A stretch of DNA of 64,000 nt from an uncultured Kiritimatiellota bacterium (lineage in GTDB: Bacteria > Verrucomicrobiota > Kiritimatiellia > RFP12 > UBA1067): positions 1 to 64,000 of the forward strand of contig CAKTYZ010000009.1 of the NCBI GenBank assembly GCA_934635225.1, written 5' to 3'. Both the position numbers and the translations under genes were made by a program. Below are positions 52,970 through 61,575 of the stretch, one piece after another; positions within the stretch are counted from its first letter, which is position 1; every line of letters begins with the position of its first letter. Below the pieces are notes generated by a model, which ran no database searches, was not told the DNA's origin, and saw nothing but the letters and a program-made list of their open reading frames with translations.

Positions 52970-53473
52970 ATGAACGACATAACTTTTGGTCAGGCGTGGG
53001 CCTACGGCGGCCCCCTCATGTGGGTGCTGGCGGCGATGTCCGTCTTTGCATTGGCCGTGATCCTCTATTTGTGGGTCGTGCAGATGCGCGTCCTGTTCAT
53101 TCCGTCGGCTTTGCGTCGGCTTCAGGTCGCGAAGGATTTCGCGGCAGAAGGCAAACGCATTGCTGTGCGTGCCCATGCCGCCGTGGACTGGCTGGCGGAC
53201 ATTGCGGCGATTGCGCCGCTTGTCGGGTTGCTTGGCACGGTCCTCGGCATGTTCCAGGCTTTTGGAGGCATCGCGAGTGATGTTTCGGCGGGTGCGAAAC
53301 CTGTCGTTCTTGCGCAAGGCGTGTCGCAGGCCATCGTCACGACGATCTTCGGGCTTGTCGTCGCCATCCCTGCGCTGGCGGCTTATGCCTTCTTTCGTCG
53401 TCGTTGCGCCAAGCGCATCTCCGAGCTGGAAGAGGCCTGTGAGGAGCTGATCAACGGAGTGGCGCGGAAATGA
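52970..53473 (+). CDS. MotA/TolQ/ExbB proton-channel family protein
   Basis: This membrane channel subunit couples the proton gradient to envelope work. From the ATG at 52970 the product has 167 residues, with three helices: about 13-35, the helix around LADIAAIAPLVGLLGTVLGMFQAF, and the C-terminal GVSQAIVTTIFGLVVAIPALAAYAFF, the ExbB/TolQ signature. A GTG at 52940 in frame would add ten basic residues and cannot be ruled out. The C-terminus overlaps exbD. Confidence 0.9.
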   Translation: MNDITFGQAWAYGGPLMWVLAAMSVFALAVILYLWVVQMRVLFIPSALRRLQVAKDFAAEGKRIAVRAHAAVDWLADIAAIAPLVGLLGTVLGMFQAFGGIASDVSAGAKPVVLAQGVSQAIVTTIFGLVVAIPALAAYAFFRRRCAKRISELEEACEELINGVARK

Positions 53474-53883
53474 GCTTTGACGCACCACGCTCCAAGGCGC
53501 CGTCATTGGCGCTGACGTCGATGCTTGACGTGATTTTCCTGTTGCTTTGCTTTTTCGTGACGGTCAGCGTCTTCTCTCAATGGGAGAGTGAAATCTCGAT
53601 CAAATTGCCGAGCGCGGAGACGGCGAGCGAACCCGAGCGACTGCCGGGCGAAATCATCGTCAATCTCTCGAAAGACGGCACGGTGCGCGTCAACGGCGCA
53701 ACGCTGTCGCTGGACGACTTGAAGTCCCGTCTGGCGCGAATCTCGAAGTTCTATCCCGGTCAGCCGGTCATCATCCGCGCCGACCGTGAGACGCGTTACG
53801 AGAAACTGGTCGAAGTGATCGATACCTGTCGCGCGGCAGATGTCTGGAACTTCTCCCTTGCGACCGAAGGCGCGGCAAAATGA
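53470..53883 (+). CDS. ExbD/TolR-family biopolymer transport protein
   Basis: A partner of the upstream channel protein. The 137-residue product has a short cytoplasmic N-terminus, one helix (SMLDVIFLLLCFFVTVSVF) carrying the conserved Asp used in proton flow, and a periplasmic domain with GEIIVNLSKDGTVRVNG and PVIIRADRETRYEKLVEVIDTCRAA. The ATGA overlap with exbB points to tight coupling. There is no TonB or TolA gene nearby. Confidence 0.93.
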   Translation: MSFDAPRSKAPSLALTSMLDVIFLLLCFFVTVSVFSQWESEISIKLPSAETASEPERLPGEIIVNLSKDGTVRVNGATLSLDDLKSRLARISKFYPGQPVIIRADRETRYEKLVEVIDTCRAADVWNFSLATEGAAK

Positions 53884-55775
53884 CGCTCGCCGTTCTCTTG
53901 CTGGTGCTTGCCGTTTTGCCGACGGACCGTTTGGCGATGGCGGACCGCCTGTTTAACAAGGGCGATTTCGCGGCAGCCGAGACCGAGTATCGCGCACTGT
54001 CGGAGGAGCCGTCCATCGCCGTGGACGAGCGACTCTACCGTTTGGCGGAATGTGCGCGGGCCTTGAGACGCACGGATGAGGCGATGCGGCTCTATACGCG
54101 TCTCGTCGCTGAGGCCCCCGACTCAAAGTATGTTGCGCCAGTGCGCCTCCAGTTAGCGCTCGGCGCATCCGGAGACGAACGCCTTCGCCAGTTACAGGCG
54201 CTCGATACCGACCGCGTGGAGGCATCCGTACGCGCTGCGGCGCTTTACCATTTGGGCGTCGCGCGAAATGATGCGGAGATTCTGCGCCGCTGTGTGCAGG
54301 TTGAGCCAAAGGGTCGTTATGCCGTTTATGCGGACTATCGGCGCGGTTCCATTCTGACGGACGCGGCGGATGCGTCCGTGCGGCGCAAAGGCGTGGAGGT
54401 TCTGCTGGGCGTTGCGTTCGGCGGAGGCGCGTTGGCAGATGATGCGCTTTTCCGCGCGGCATCGGTCAGTTACCGCGAAAAGAAGTATGGCGAGGCGGGA
54501 AGTCTCTTTCGTCGCTATCGCAAGATGTTCCCGAAGGGGGCGCATGCCGAGGAGGCTCGGACGCTGTCCGTCTGGTGCGACTACACGGAAGGGCGCTATG
54601 CCGATGCGGCGGTAGCGTGTGGCGAGGGGAGGACGGATGACTTGTCCTATGTGCGTGCCTGTTGCGTCGCGCAGACGGACGGCGGCGAACGGGCGCAGAC
54701 ACTCTTTCGCGCGTATCTCGACGCGTTCCCAAACGGTCGCTATCGCAAGGAGGCGGAACTTCAGCTCGCGCGTTTGGAGTTTGCGTCGGCGGTGTCGTCC
54801 GGGAAGCTTGAGCAGGCCGTCGAGGCGGCGCGTCGCGCGGCTTTGACAGGTTCGGCGGCGGATGTCCTGCGGCTCGCGTGGGCATATGAGAAGGTCGGCC
54901 GTTCGGCGGAAGCCGAAGCGGTTTACGAACGCGTGTTGCGTGAGCATCCGCGGTCTGACGAGGCGGCGCAGGCTCTTTATGCGCGGGCGATGTCCGCTGC
55001 ACGCACGGGTGACTGGGCGAAAGCTGAACTGTCGTTGGCGGAAGCCTTGGCGACGGATCGCCTTGCGGCAAAGCGTGCGAGCGCGCTCTACTGGCGTGGT
55101 GTCGCGGCGATGCGTCTTGGGCATGAGGTCGAAGCGGTCGGTTTCCTCAAGGAGGCGCTGACGGCGGGTATCGGGTTGGACGAGTCGCGTGAGGCGCGAT
55201 TGATGATTGCCGACTTTGACTTGAAAGGCGGACGTACGGATCTTGCGCGGACCGCCTATGCGCGCTTAGTTGCAGAGGGGGCGTGCGCACGCATGAGTGC
55301 GACGCGCATCCATGCCGTCGGACAGCTTCTCGGAGGTGCGGCGTCTGCGACCTGTGCGCGTGCGCTGATTGCGGAGAAAACGCCCGAATGGCGGCAGGTG
55401 GGCTGGGCGATGCTTGGACAATACGAGGAGTCGCGTGAGGGCTTTACGGCCGCCATTGATGCGTATCGCAAAGCGTTGGCCGAGCCCGTGAAGACGGAAT
55501 CCGCCGCATCGGCTTCGCTTGCACTTGGGCAGTTGGAGTGCCGCGCTGGCGAGTATGCCGCCGCCGAGGAGACGTTGAAAAATGCCGTCTCCCTGAATTC
55601 CAATCGTCTGTACGCGCGTGGTGCGGCGTATCTTGCGTTGGCGGAAAACGCGCTGGCGAAAGGCGATGTCCATGCGGCGCGCGGCTACGCGACGGTCGTG
55701 ACGACGCTCTTTTCTGATCCTGCGCTTGTGGCGGCAGCTGAGAAGATTCTGTCGGACCATCCAGAGACGCGATAG
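53880..55775 (+). CDS. Exported tetratricopeptide-repeat protein
   Basis: The 631-residue protein has a short signal or anchor (MTLAVLLLVLAVLPT) followed by at least eight TPR-like helical pairs, such as NKGDFAAAETEYRALSE, RRTDEAMRLYTRLVAEAPDS, EKVGRSAEAEAVYERVLREHP and REGFTAAIDAYRKALAEP. It overlaps exbD (ATGA), so it probably works with the ExbB/ExbD pair in the periplasm, as TPR proteins of Tol-like systems do. The product is otherwise unrecognised. Its codons are very GC-rich and Ala/Arg-rich. Confidence 0.85.
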   Translation: MTLAVLLLVLAVLPTDRLAMADRLFNKGDFAAAETEYRALSEEPSIAVDERLYRLAECARALRRTDEAMRLYTRLVAEAPDSKYVAPVRLQLALGASGDERLRQLQALDTDRVEASVRAAALYHLGVARNDAEILRRCVQVEPKGRYAVYADYRRGSILTDAADASVRRKGVEVLLGVAFGGGALADDALFRAASVSYREKKYGEAGSLFRRYRKMFPKGAHAEEARTLSVWCDYTEGRYADAAVACGEGRTDDLSYVRACCVAQTDGGERAQTLFRAYLDAFPNGRYRKEAELQLARLEFASAVSSGKLEQAVEAARRAALTGSAADVLRLAWAYEKVGRSAEAEAVYERVLREHPRSDEAAQALYARAMSAARTGDWAKAELSLAEALATDRLAAKRASALYWRGVAAMRLGHEVEAVGFLKEALTAGIGLDESREARLMIADFDLKGGRTDLARTAYARLVAEGACARMSATRIHAVGQLLGGAASATCARALIAEKTPEWRQVGWAMLGQYEESREGFTAAIDAYRKALAEPVKTESAASASLALGQLECRAGEYAAAEETLKNAVSLNSNRLYARGAAYLALAENALAKGDVHAARGYATVVTTLFSDPALVAAAEKILSDHPETR

Positions 55776-55835
55776 CCCCGTTCGTGGCAGACAGCTCCCG
55801 TGTTTGTGCGAGATGTCACAGTCCGTCCGTAATTG

Positions 55836-55844
55836 TGTTATAAT
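55836..55844 (+). promoter_or_regulatory. Extended -10 promoter of the class II aldolase operon
   Basis: TGT then TATAAT at 55839-55844, with a further TATAAT-like repeat (ATAATAT). The ATG is 21 bases later with AAGAAAGGAA between. Confidence 0.75.
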
Positions 55845-55864
55845 ATAATGGAAGAAAGGAAACT

Positions 55865-56683
55865 ATGGATAAGAAACTCTACATCAATCCGCCGCTCGTG
55901 AATCGGACGTATGACTGGAAGACCGGTCCGCAGCCCAAGACGCGCACGGCCCTCGACCGCTTCTTCAAATCGCCCGCAATCAATCGTGTGAAGGACCAGA
56001 TCTGCGAGATGGGACGGCGCATCTATCAAAAGGGCTACACGGACGGCAACGGCGGCAACCTTTCCGTGCGTGTCGGCGAAGACCTTGTTCTCTGTTCCCC
56101 GACGCTTTGCTGCAAGGGCTTCATGACGCGCGACGACATTTGTCTCGTGGACATGAACGCTGGACAGCTCTGCGGTTACCGCCCGCGCACCTCCGAGGTG
56201 AAGGTTCACATTGCGATGATGAAGACGGCTGGCTGGAGCGCGTGTGTCCACTGCCATCCGCCGCACTGCAATGCGTTTGTCTTTGCGGGTGCGGTGCCGC
56301 CAAACGGGATTAACCCCGAAGCGGACATCTTCCTGAACCAGATTCCGATGGCTCCGTATGGCACGCCCGGCACGGATGAGGTCGCGGCGAATGTCGCAAG
56401 GATGTCCAAGAAGTCAAATGTCGTTTTCATGGAGAACCACGGCATCGTCTGCGGCGCACGCGATATTGAGGAAGCCGAATGGTTTGCTGAAAATGCCGAT
56501 GCCTTTTGCCAGGTCTTGCTTCTTGCCTCGGGCCATGGCGCGAAACTCCAGCAGGTCGGTCCTGCGGCCGTCAAGGATTTCCTTGCGATTCGCAAAGCGA
56601 TGGGTCTCCCTGTCGATCCCAAGCAGCCGCTTTACAACACAAGCCGCTTCAACGGCTATAAGATGGGCAAAACGGCGGAGTGA
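55865..56683 (+). CDS. Class II aldolase/adducin-family protein (fuculose-phosphate aldolase-like)
   Basis: A zinc-dependent aldolase or epimerase of 272 residues. Family motifs: GNGGNLSVRVGEDLVLCSPT, RPRTSEVKVHIAMMK, zinc histidines H129 and H131 in VHCHPPHC, and H192 in ENHGIVCG. Such enzymes cleave fuculose- or rhamnulose-1-phosphate or act on pentulose phosphates. The substrate is not evident. Fucose or rhamnose would suit the nearby GH78-like enzyme. The stop overlaps the CDF gene by four bases. Confidence 0.87.
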   Translation: MDKKLYINPPLVNRTYDWKTGPQPKTRTALDRFFKSPAINRVKDQICEMGRRIYQKGYTDGNGGNLSVRVGEDLVLCSPTLCCKGFMTRDDICLVDMNAGQLCGYRPRTSEVKVHIAMMKTAGWSACVHCHPPHCNAFVFAGAVPPNGINPEADIFLNQIPMAPYGTPGTDEVAANVARMSKKSNVVFMENHGIVCGARDIEEAEWFAENADAFCQVLLLASGHGAKLQQVGPAAVKDFLAIRKAMGLPVDPKQPLYNTSRFNGYKMGKTAE

Positions 56684-57552
56684 CCGCAGTCGGTGAGGTC
56701 CAATGCGTCCGGCGCGTCACCTACGTCGGAATGGCTGTCAACATCGTGATTGCGTTGTTGAAAGGTGTGGGGGGCGTGGCGTTCTCCTCGCAGGCCTTGT
56801 TCGCGGACGCAGTTCATTCGCTTTCGGATCTCGTGACGGACATTGCCGTCGTTTGGGGTGTGCGTTACTGGACAGCGCCAGCGGATGAGGAGCATCCCTA
56901 CGGTCACGGGAAGATTGAAGCGCTTGTGACGCTGTTCATCGCCCTCGCGCTTGTTGTGGTCGCGTTGGGTCTCGGTCGGCAGGCCGTTGGTTCGCTCATT
57001 CGGGGTGAAGCGACAGTCCCGGGCGTCGCGGCGTTTTTCTTTGCGCTTGTCTCGGTCGTGTCGAAGGACGCGCTCTTCCGCTGGACGCGTCGCGTCGCGC
57101 GTGTCGTCCATTCTCCTGCACTTGAGGCGAATGCCTGGCATCATCGGTCGGACGCGTTGAGTTCCATTCCGGTGGCGATTGCCGTGGCCGTGGCCTATTT
57201 TTGGCCGTCGCTTGCGTGGATTGACGCCGTGGGCGCGATTCTCGTTTCGCTTTTCATTCTGGGTGTCGCGTGGAGCATCGCGAAGCCCGCGTTGCAGGAA
57301 CTCGTGGATGCGCGCATGGATGACAAGGCCGCGTCTGTTGCGGCGGTTGCCAGCCAGGTCCCGGGCGTCATCCATGTCCACAGGGTGCGCGCACGGCGAT
57401 ATGGAGGCGCGTTTGCGGCGGATCTCCATGTCCATGTCGATCCACGCCTTTCGGTTGTTGAAGGCCACGAGATCGGTCACGCCGTCCAGGACGCGCTGAA
57501 ATCGTCCGATCTTGACGTCACAGACGCTGTGGTCCATGTCGAACCTGCCTGA
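56680..57552 (+). CDS. Cation diffusion facilitator (CDF) metal exporter
   Basis: A 290-residue divalent-metal/proton antiporter with six helices. Zinc/manganese-site motifs: LFADAVHSLSDLVTD in helix 2 and NAWHHRSDALSS in helix 5. Histidine-rich EEHPYGHGK lies between helices 2 and 3, and the cytoplasmic C-terminal domain has VHVHRVRARRYG and VHVEP. The start is GTG at 56680. It ends 7 bases before the convergent hydrolase gene. Confidence 0.93.
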   Translation: MTAVGEVQCVRRVTYVGMAVNIVIALLKGVGGVAFSSQALFADAVHSLSDLVTDIAVVWGVRYWTAPADEEHPYGHGKIEALVTLFIALALVVVALGLGRQAVGSLIRGEATVPGVAAFFFALVSVVSKDALFRWTRRVARVVHSPALEANAWHHRSDALSSIPVAIAVAVAYFWPSLAWIDAVGAILVSLFILGVAWSIAKPALQELVDARMDDKAASVAAVASQVPGVIHVHRVRARRYGGAFAADLHVHVDPRLSVVEGHEIGHAVQDALKSSDLDVTDAVVHVEPA

Positions 57553-57559
57553 GGCGGGT

Positions 57560-59296
57560 TTAGTGTACAATCTCTATGTCTTCGGGGGCTTTAACTTGCA
57601 TGTCGAGCGTGCCGTCCGCGCGCTTCGACACGCGCACTGTCACCGCACGCCCGTTTGGCAGCGCCATTGCGCCTTCGGCCCAATCAAGGTCGCCCAGGAA
57701 TGGCTTGACCTCCACGCGCCGACAGCCGTCCGTGATCGGACGAATGCCGAGGATGTGATTGATGCACCATGCCGCCGGACCGCCCGCCCAGCCGTGGCAG
57801 AGCGAGTGGCGGAAACCCGGATAGCAGTACTCGCCGTAGTCGCCGTGGATGTCTTTCTTTCCTGCGACCGGCAGCTCGTCGAGGCGAAAGCAGTTGTTTG
57901 TCCATGCGAGGTCGAAGTTTTCCCAAAAGCTTGTCGCGCCGACATCGAGCATTGCGCCCCAGTAGTCTCGTACCGTGTCGAGAGCGCGTGCGTTCTCACA
58001 CGCCGCGCTCATCGCTTCCAGCATGTAGTAGCCGTAGAATGTCGAAACGCCTTGATGTGCGTTTTGTCCGAGAATGGTGCGGAAAGCCTCTTTCGGTTCC
58101 AGGCATCCGCCGAGTGCGAGGACGGCGGCTGCGGCTTTTGAGCCGTTCGCCTTCACGTGTACGCGTCGCGCGGCGTCGGCGCGCGCGCGCCACGCCTGTG
58201 CGGTTGACGCGTCGCCCAGCCGGTCGAGCAGATAGGCTGCGTCGTCAAACGCGAGGGCAGACAGCCCCTGCATTCCGGCCGCGACAGCTTTCGGATTGTG
58301 TTGCGTCGGCCAGTCGAGAAACTTGCTCGCCGTCCACTCGCCTTGCGGCGAAACGAACTTCGCCACATGATTGAGAGTTGCGCGGAAATATGTCGCGTGG
58401 CGCGTCAGTACCTCCGTCTGCCCCGTGTAGCGACACCACGCGGCCAGGTTGCGAATGAACCACAGCGTATACGGAGCCATCGTGTTCATCCACTTGTCAG
58501 CAGGCGTTACGGCGACTGCGTAGTCCAGCGACTGCGGCAGGATTTCTGCCGCACCGAAGACGTTCAGAATCGTCATCATCTCGGGGTGCATATCGCCGAT
58601 CCACACGAGTCGGTCGCGCTTGATGCCGTCCCAGAGGTAGTCTTGGCAACAGAGGTGCACCGTGCGGACTGCTGTCTCGAACACCCGGTTCAGCCGTTCG
58701 TCGGAAGATCTGAAGCCGCCGAGGCGCGGCATTGGGCGCATGAGCGACACGGCGCGCACGAATTCAAGGCCGACTTCGCCCCCGCTTACGAGGTCGAGAC
58801 GCACGAACCGAAAGCCCGTGTTGCCAATCTCGAGCGAGCCGAATGACGGCACGGATACGATGAAATCGCGCATGGCATGGTCGTTCGTCGCGCCTTTCTC
58901 GCCAATTGAGCTCATTGCCTCGGAGACAGATTCGCCGAAGCGGACGCGCAGCCGCGCGTTCGCCGTGCCGCCTGGGCTCATGCCAAGCTGAAGCCCGCCG
59001 TGAAGTTCGCGCCCGAAATCCAGCACAAGTCCTGCGTCCATGCCGTTGTTCGCGAGTCGTGCTCCGCTTGCCGTGCCGAATGCGCCTTCGCAGACTTGCC
59101 CGCGCTTGGACTCCAACAGGCGTGCGGCTTCCTTCACTTGTCCACGCATTGGCCAGCCATCGTCCTGTTTCTTCTCATCGGACTGCCACACGATGCGGAC
59201 GGGATCGACATAAGTACGCTGGCGTGGGTCAGGAGTCTCTCCCGCAAGAACCGAGAGTCCAAGAAGGGCCGACAAGAGACAAGAAAGCGCTTTCAT
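57560..59296 (-). CDS. Exported GH78-like alpha-L-rhamnosidase family hydrolase
   Basis: A 578-residue secreted glycoside hydrolase with an (alpha/alpha)6 barrel. It has a signal peptide (MKALSCLLSALLGLSVLAG) and a beta-rich N-terminal domain. The barrel motif is DGIKRDRLVWIGDMHPE, matching the D-xxx-R-D-xxx-W-x-GD signature of GH78. Next come HQGVSTFYGYYMLEAM, TSFWENFDLAW and SLCHGWAGGPAAWC, then a C-terminal beta domain with VEVKPFLGDLDWAEGAM. Likely substrates are rhamnose-containing glycans; specificity is inferred. AGGAGTTCT precedes the ATG on the minus strand. Confidence 0.86.
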   Translation of the reverse strand: MKALSCLLSALLGLSVLAGETPDPRQRTYVDPVRIVWQSDEKKQDDGWPMRGQVKEAARLLESKRGQVCEGAFGTASGARLANNGMDAGLVLDFGRELHGGLQLGMSPGGTANARLRVRFGESVSEAMSSIGEKGATNDHAMRDFIVSVPSFGSLEIGNTGFRFVRLDLVSGGEVGLEFVRAVSLMRPMPRLGGFRSSDERLNRVFETAVRTVHLCCQDYLWDGIKRDRLVWIGDMHPEMMTILNVFGAAEILPQSLDYAVAVTPADKWMNTMAPYTLWFIRNLAAWCRYTGQTEVLTRHATYFRATLNHVAKFVSPQGEWTASKFLDWPTQHNPKAVAAGMQGLSALAFDDAAYLLDRLGDASTAQAWRARADAARRVHVKANGSKAAAAVLALGGCLEPKEAFRTILGQNAHQGVSTFYGYYMLEAMSAACENARALDTVRDYWGAMLDVGATSFWENFDLAWTNNCFRLDELPVAGKKDIHGDYGEYCYPGFRHSLCHGWAGGPAAWCINHILGIRPITDGCRRVEVKPFLGDLDWAEGAMALPNGRAVTVRVSKRADGTLDMQVKAPEDIEIVH

Positions 59297-59337
59297 TTCG
59301 ACAGAACTCCTTTCGCATACGCCTTAAGATGGTTGGA

Positions 59338-59350
59338 ATTATACCAAAAC
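59338..59350 (-). promoter_or_regulatory. Extended -10 promoter of the GH78-like gene
   Basis: On the minus strand GTTTTGG leads into TATAAT (59343-59338). The expected leader is about 35 bases. It is back-to-back with the + strand promoter at 59407. Confidence 0.82.
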
Positions 59351-59406
59351 TTTATGTCTCGCGTTCGTCCTTGTTCCAAGGTGGAGGCTGTGCGCAGAGG
59401 GGCAAC

Positions 59407-59419
59407 TTTTTGATATAAT
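59407..59419 (+). promoter_or_regulatory. Extended -10 promoter of the 59.4-61.5 kb operon, leaderless
   Basis: TTTTTGA then TATAAT at 59414-59419, followed by ACGCGCAA and ATG at 59428. The start site should fall within one or two bases of the ATG. Confidence 0.83.
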
Positions 59420-59427
59420 ACGCGCAA

Positions 59428-59847
59428 ATGAATCTCAAAAAGGCCTTGACTTGGAGTCTTGTCGTCGTCGCGTGGTTCTGGACCGCGTATGAGTGCCACA
59501 TCATTGGCATCGACGTCTTTGACATGCTGTTGAAACGCTTCCCCGGCCAGGTGTGGGTCATGGCGGCGGTTCTTTCCTATCTGACCATCATCTGGATGCC
59601 GAAGAACCTTCTGACGCGCGCCGTCATGGGGATATTCATGCTGGCTCCGTCCGAACTCTTCCCGATTTTGCGCCCGCACCTGCCGGAAAGCGGCTTCGCC
59701 CCAATTCAGGTTCTCGTGGGCCTTGCTTACTTCTTTGCGATTGTCGGGATGTACGGGATGTTCTATCCGTGGCGGATTGAGACGGTCCTGAATCGGCTCT
59801 TCAAGCGTCATGCAGGAGCCTCGCAGACAGGGGAGAATGCCCAATGA
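59428..59847 (+). CDS. Small hypothetical membrane protein
   Basis: A 139-residue protein not recognised as a named family. Four hydrophobic stretches are visible (about 8-24, 40-58, 64-80, 96-114), with PKNLLTRAVMG and GMFYPWRIETVL between and after them. It overlaps the Na/Pi cotransporter gene by four bases (ATGA), so it is made with it and may assist it. Its mRNA is expected to be leaderless. Confidence 0.75.
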   Translation: MNLKKALTWSLVVVAWFWTAYECHIIGIDVFDMLLKRFPGQVWVMAAVLSYLTIIWMPKNLLTRAVMGIFMLAPSELFPILRPHLPESGFAPIQVLVGLAYFFAIVGMYGMFYPWRIETVLNRLFKRHAGASQTGENAQ

Positions 59848-61544
59848 AGGAGGTCCTGACGATTCTCCTGACGGTGCTGGGCGGGTTGGGGATCTTTCTC
59901 CTCGGCATGAAGCACCTCTCCGAGGGTCTTCAGGCTGCGGCGGGCGGAGGTCTTCGCAAATTCATGGCACGGGCGACGAGCCACCGTCTTGTCGGTGTGG
60001 TGTCGGGCGTCTTCTCAACGATTCTCGTCCAGTCTTCATCCATCATTACGGTGATGTTGGTCGGCTTCGTCTCGACGGCGATTATGACTCTTCCGCAGGC
60101 GTTTGCGGTCTTGATTGGCGCGAACATCGGCACGACGGCGACGATCTGGATTATTGCCTACGCGCCGGATCCGCAGATGCTTGGCTTTTGCGGGCTTGCT
60201 GTCGGCGGCATCATGTATTTCTTCTTTCGGGGTGAGCGTGTCCACCATTTGGGGTTGACCATCATTGGTCTTGGCCTTGTCTTCCTTGGGCTCTATTTCA
60301 TGTCGAAGGGTATCGCGCCAATTCGCCAGAACCCTGACTTTGCGCATGTTTTTACGGAGATGACCGCCGAGACGATGGCGGATGTCTTCCTGATCGCCCT
60401 GATGGCGACGCTCCTGACGGCGGTGATCCAGAGTTCGGCCGCGACTATCGCGATTGCGATGGCGTTGGCGACGCAGGGTCTCATCACCTATGAGGTTGCG
60501 GTGGCCGTCCTTTTCGGTGCGAACATCGGCACGACGGCGACCGGTTGGATTGCCGCGATTGGCGGCACGGCGGATGCGAAGCGGACGGCGCTCGCGCACT
60601 CGCTTTCGAACCTTCTTGGATCGGTTGTCCTGATCTGGTTCTTCCCGCTGTTCGTGAAACTGGGGCAGGTGCTTTTCCCAAACTGGGGCACGGTGGAGAC
60701 GATGACGGTCTCAGGCCAGCCCGTTCAGGCGTTCACGCACATGATGGCGCCGATTGCCGTCACGGACACGTTCTTCGCGGTCTGCCGTGGATTGCTGTTC
60801 CTGCCCGTCGTGAAGCCGTTCTGCTGTCTTGTCGAGAAGATCATCAAGCAACCCGAGAACGAGAAGCCTCATCTCTCGGCCCTCAAGATCGGCGCGAAGA
60901 TCTCGCCCGTCATCGCGTGCGATCAGGCCTTGAGCGAGATTGACTTCATGAAGCAATCGAATCTTGAACTCCTTGATTGCGCACGCAAGGTTCTTTCGGG
61001 CGCGACGGAGGACGACGATGGCCCTGAGAAGCACATCGTCCATCGCGAGGGCATCCTTGACAATGTCCAGCGCGAAGTGACGGAGTTCCTTGGCTCGATT
61101 ATGTCTGCGCGATTGTCTTGGGATGTGGCGGAGCGTGCGCGGCGTCTCCTCCGCTTGACGGATGAGCTGGAGTCCGTTTCGGATGAATGTGCGCAGGTCC
61201 TGAAGGTTGTCAAGCGGCTCCGCAAGCAGGGGCAGAAGATCTCGTCCGTTTCGGAGACGCTTCTTCTGGAGGTCCACGACAAGATCGCCGCATTTGCGGC
61301 GGATGTCACGCCGCTGATTTGCTCACCGCGTCTGCCGTTCGATCTTGATGCCTTGCAGAAGCGCAGTTCGGAACTTCACGGATTCATTCGTGAATGTCGG
61401 CGTGTTCAGCTTGGGCGCATCGGTCCGGAGGATCCCGGGTCCTCGATTCGCGTTCTGGGTGAGCTTGATGTCATTAACGCCTATGAGCGCATTCGAGCCT
61501 ATTATTTGAACTGTGCGGAGACCCTTGCAGGCGGAAAGAGGTAG
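59844..61544 (+). CDS. Na/Pi cotransporter family protein with PhoU-like tail
   Basis: A 566-residue sodium-phosphate symporter-type protein. Two inverted repeats carry QSSSIITVMLVGFV and IQSSAATIAIAMALA, with NIGTTATIW and NIGTTATGW, the family hallmark. After the membrane part (to about residue 345), the C-terminal 220 residues are helical and PhoU-like. Uptake of phosphate or efflux control is likely. SD AAGGAGG-like sequence is provided by the end of the upstream gene. Confidence 0.93.
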   Translation: MKEVLTILLTVLGGLGIFLLGMKHLSEGLQAAAGGGLRKFMARATSHRLVGVVSGVFSTILVQSSSIITVMLVGFVSTAIMTLPQAFAVLIGANIGTTATIWIIAYAPDPQMLGFCGLAVGGIMYFFFRGERVHHLGLTIIGLGLVFLGLYFMSKGIAPIRQNPDFAHVFTEMTAETMADVFLIALMATLLTAVIQSSAATIAIAMALATQGLITYEVAVAVLFGANIGTTATGWIAAIGGTADAKRTALAHSLSNLLGSVVLIWFFPLFVKLGQVLFPNWGTVETMTVSGQPVQAFTHMMAPIAVTDTFFAVCRGLLFLPVVKPFCCLVEKIIKQPENEKPHLSALKIGAKISPVIACDQALSEIDFMKQSNLELLDCARKVLSGATEDDDGPEKHIVHREGILDNVQREVTEFLGSIMSARLSWDVAERARRLLRLTDELESVSDECAQVLKVVKRLRKQGQKISSVSETLLLEVHDKIAAFAADVTPLICSPRLPFDLDALQKRSSELHGFIRECRRVQLGRIGPEDPGSSIRVLGELDVINAYERIRAYYLNCAETLAGGKR

Positions 61545-61575
61545 TAGGGGGCAGAAACAAGGAGGTAACATAGAG

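Noticed and set aside
61513..61575. Earlier start for the GH50-like hydrolase
   Set aside because: The 21 extra residues lie in the end of the Na/Pi gene, and a GGAGGT site fits the ATG at 61576.
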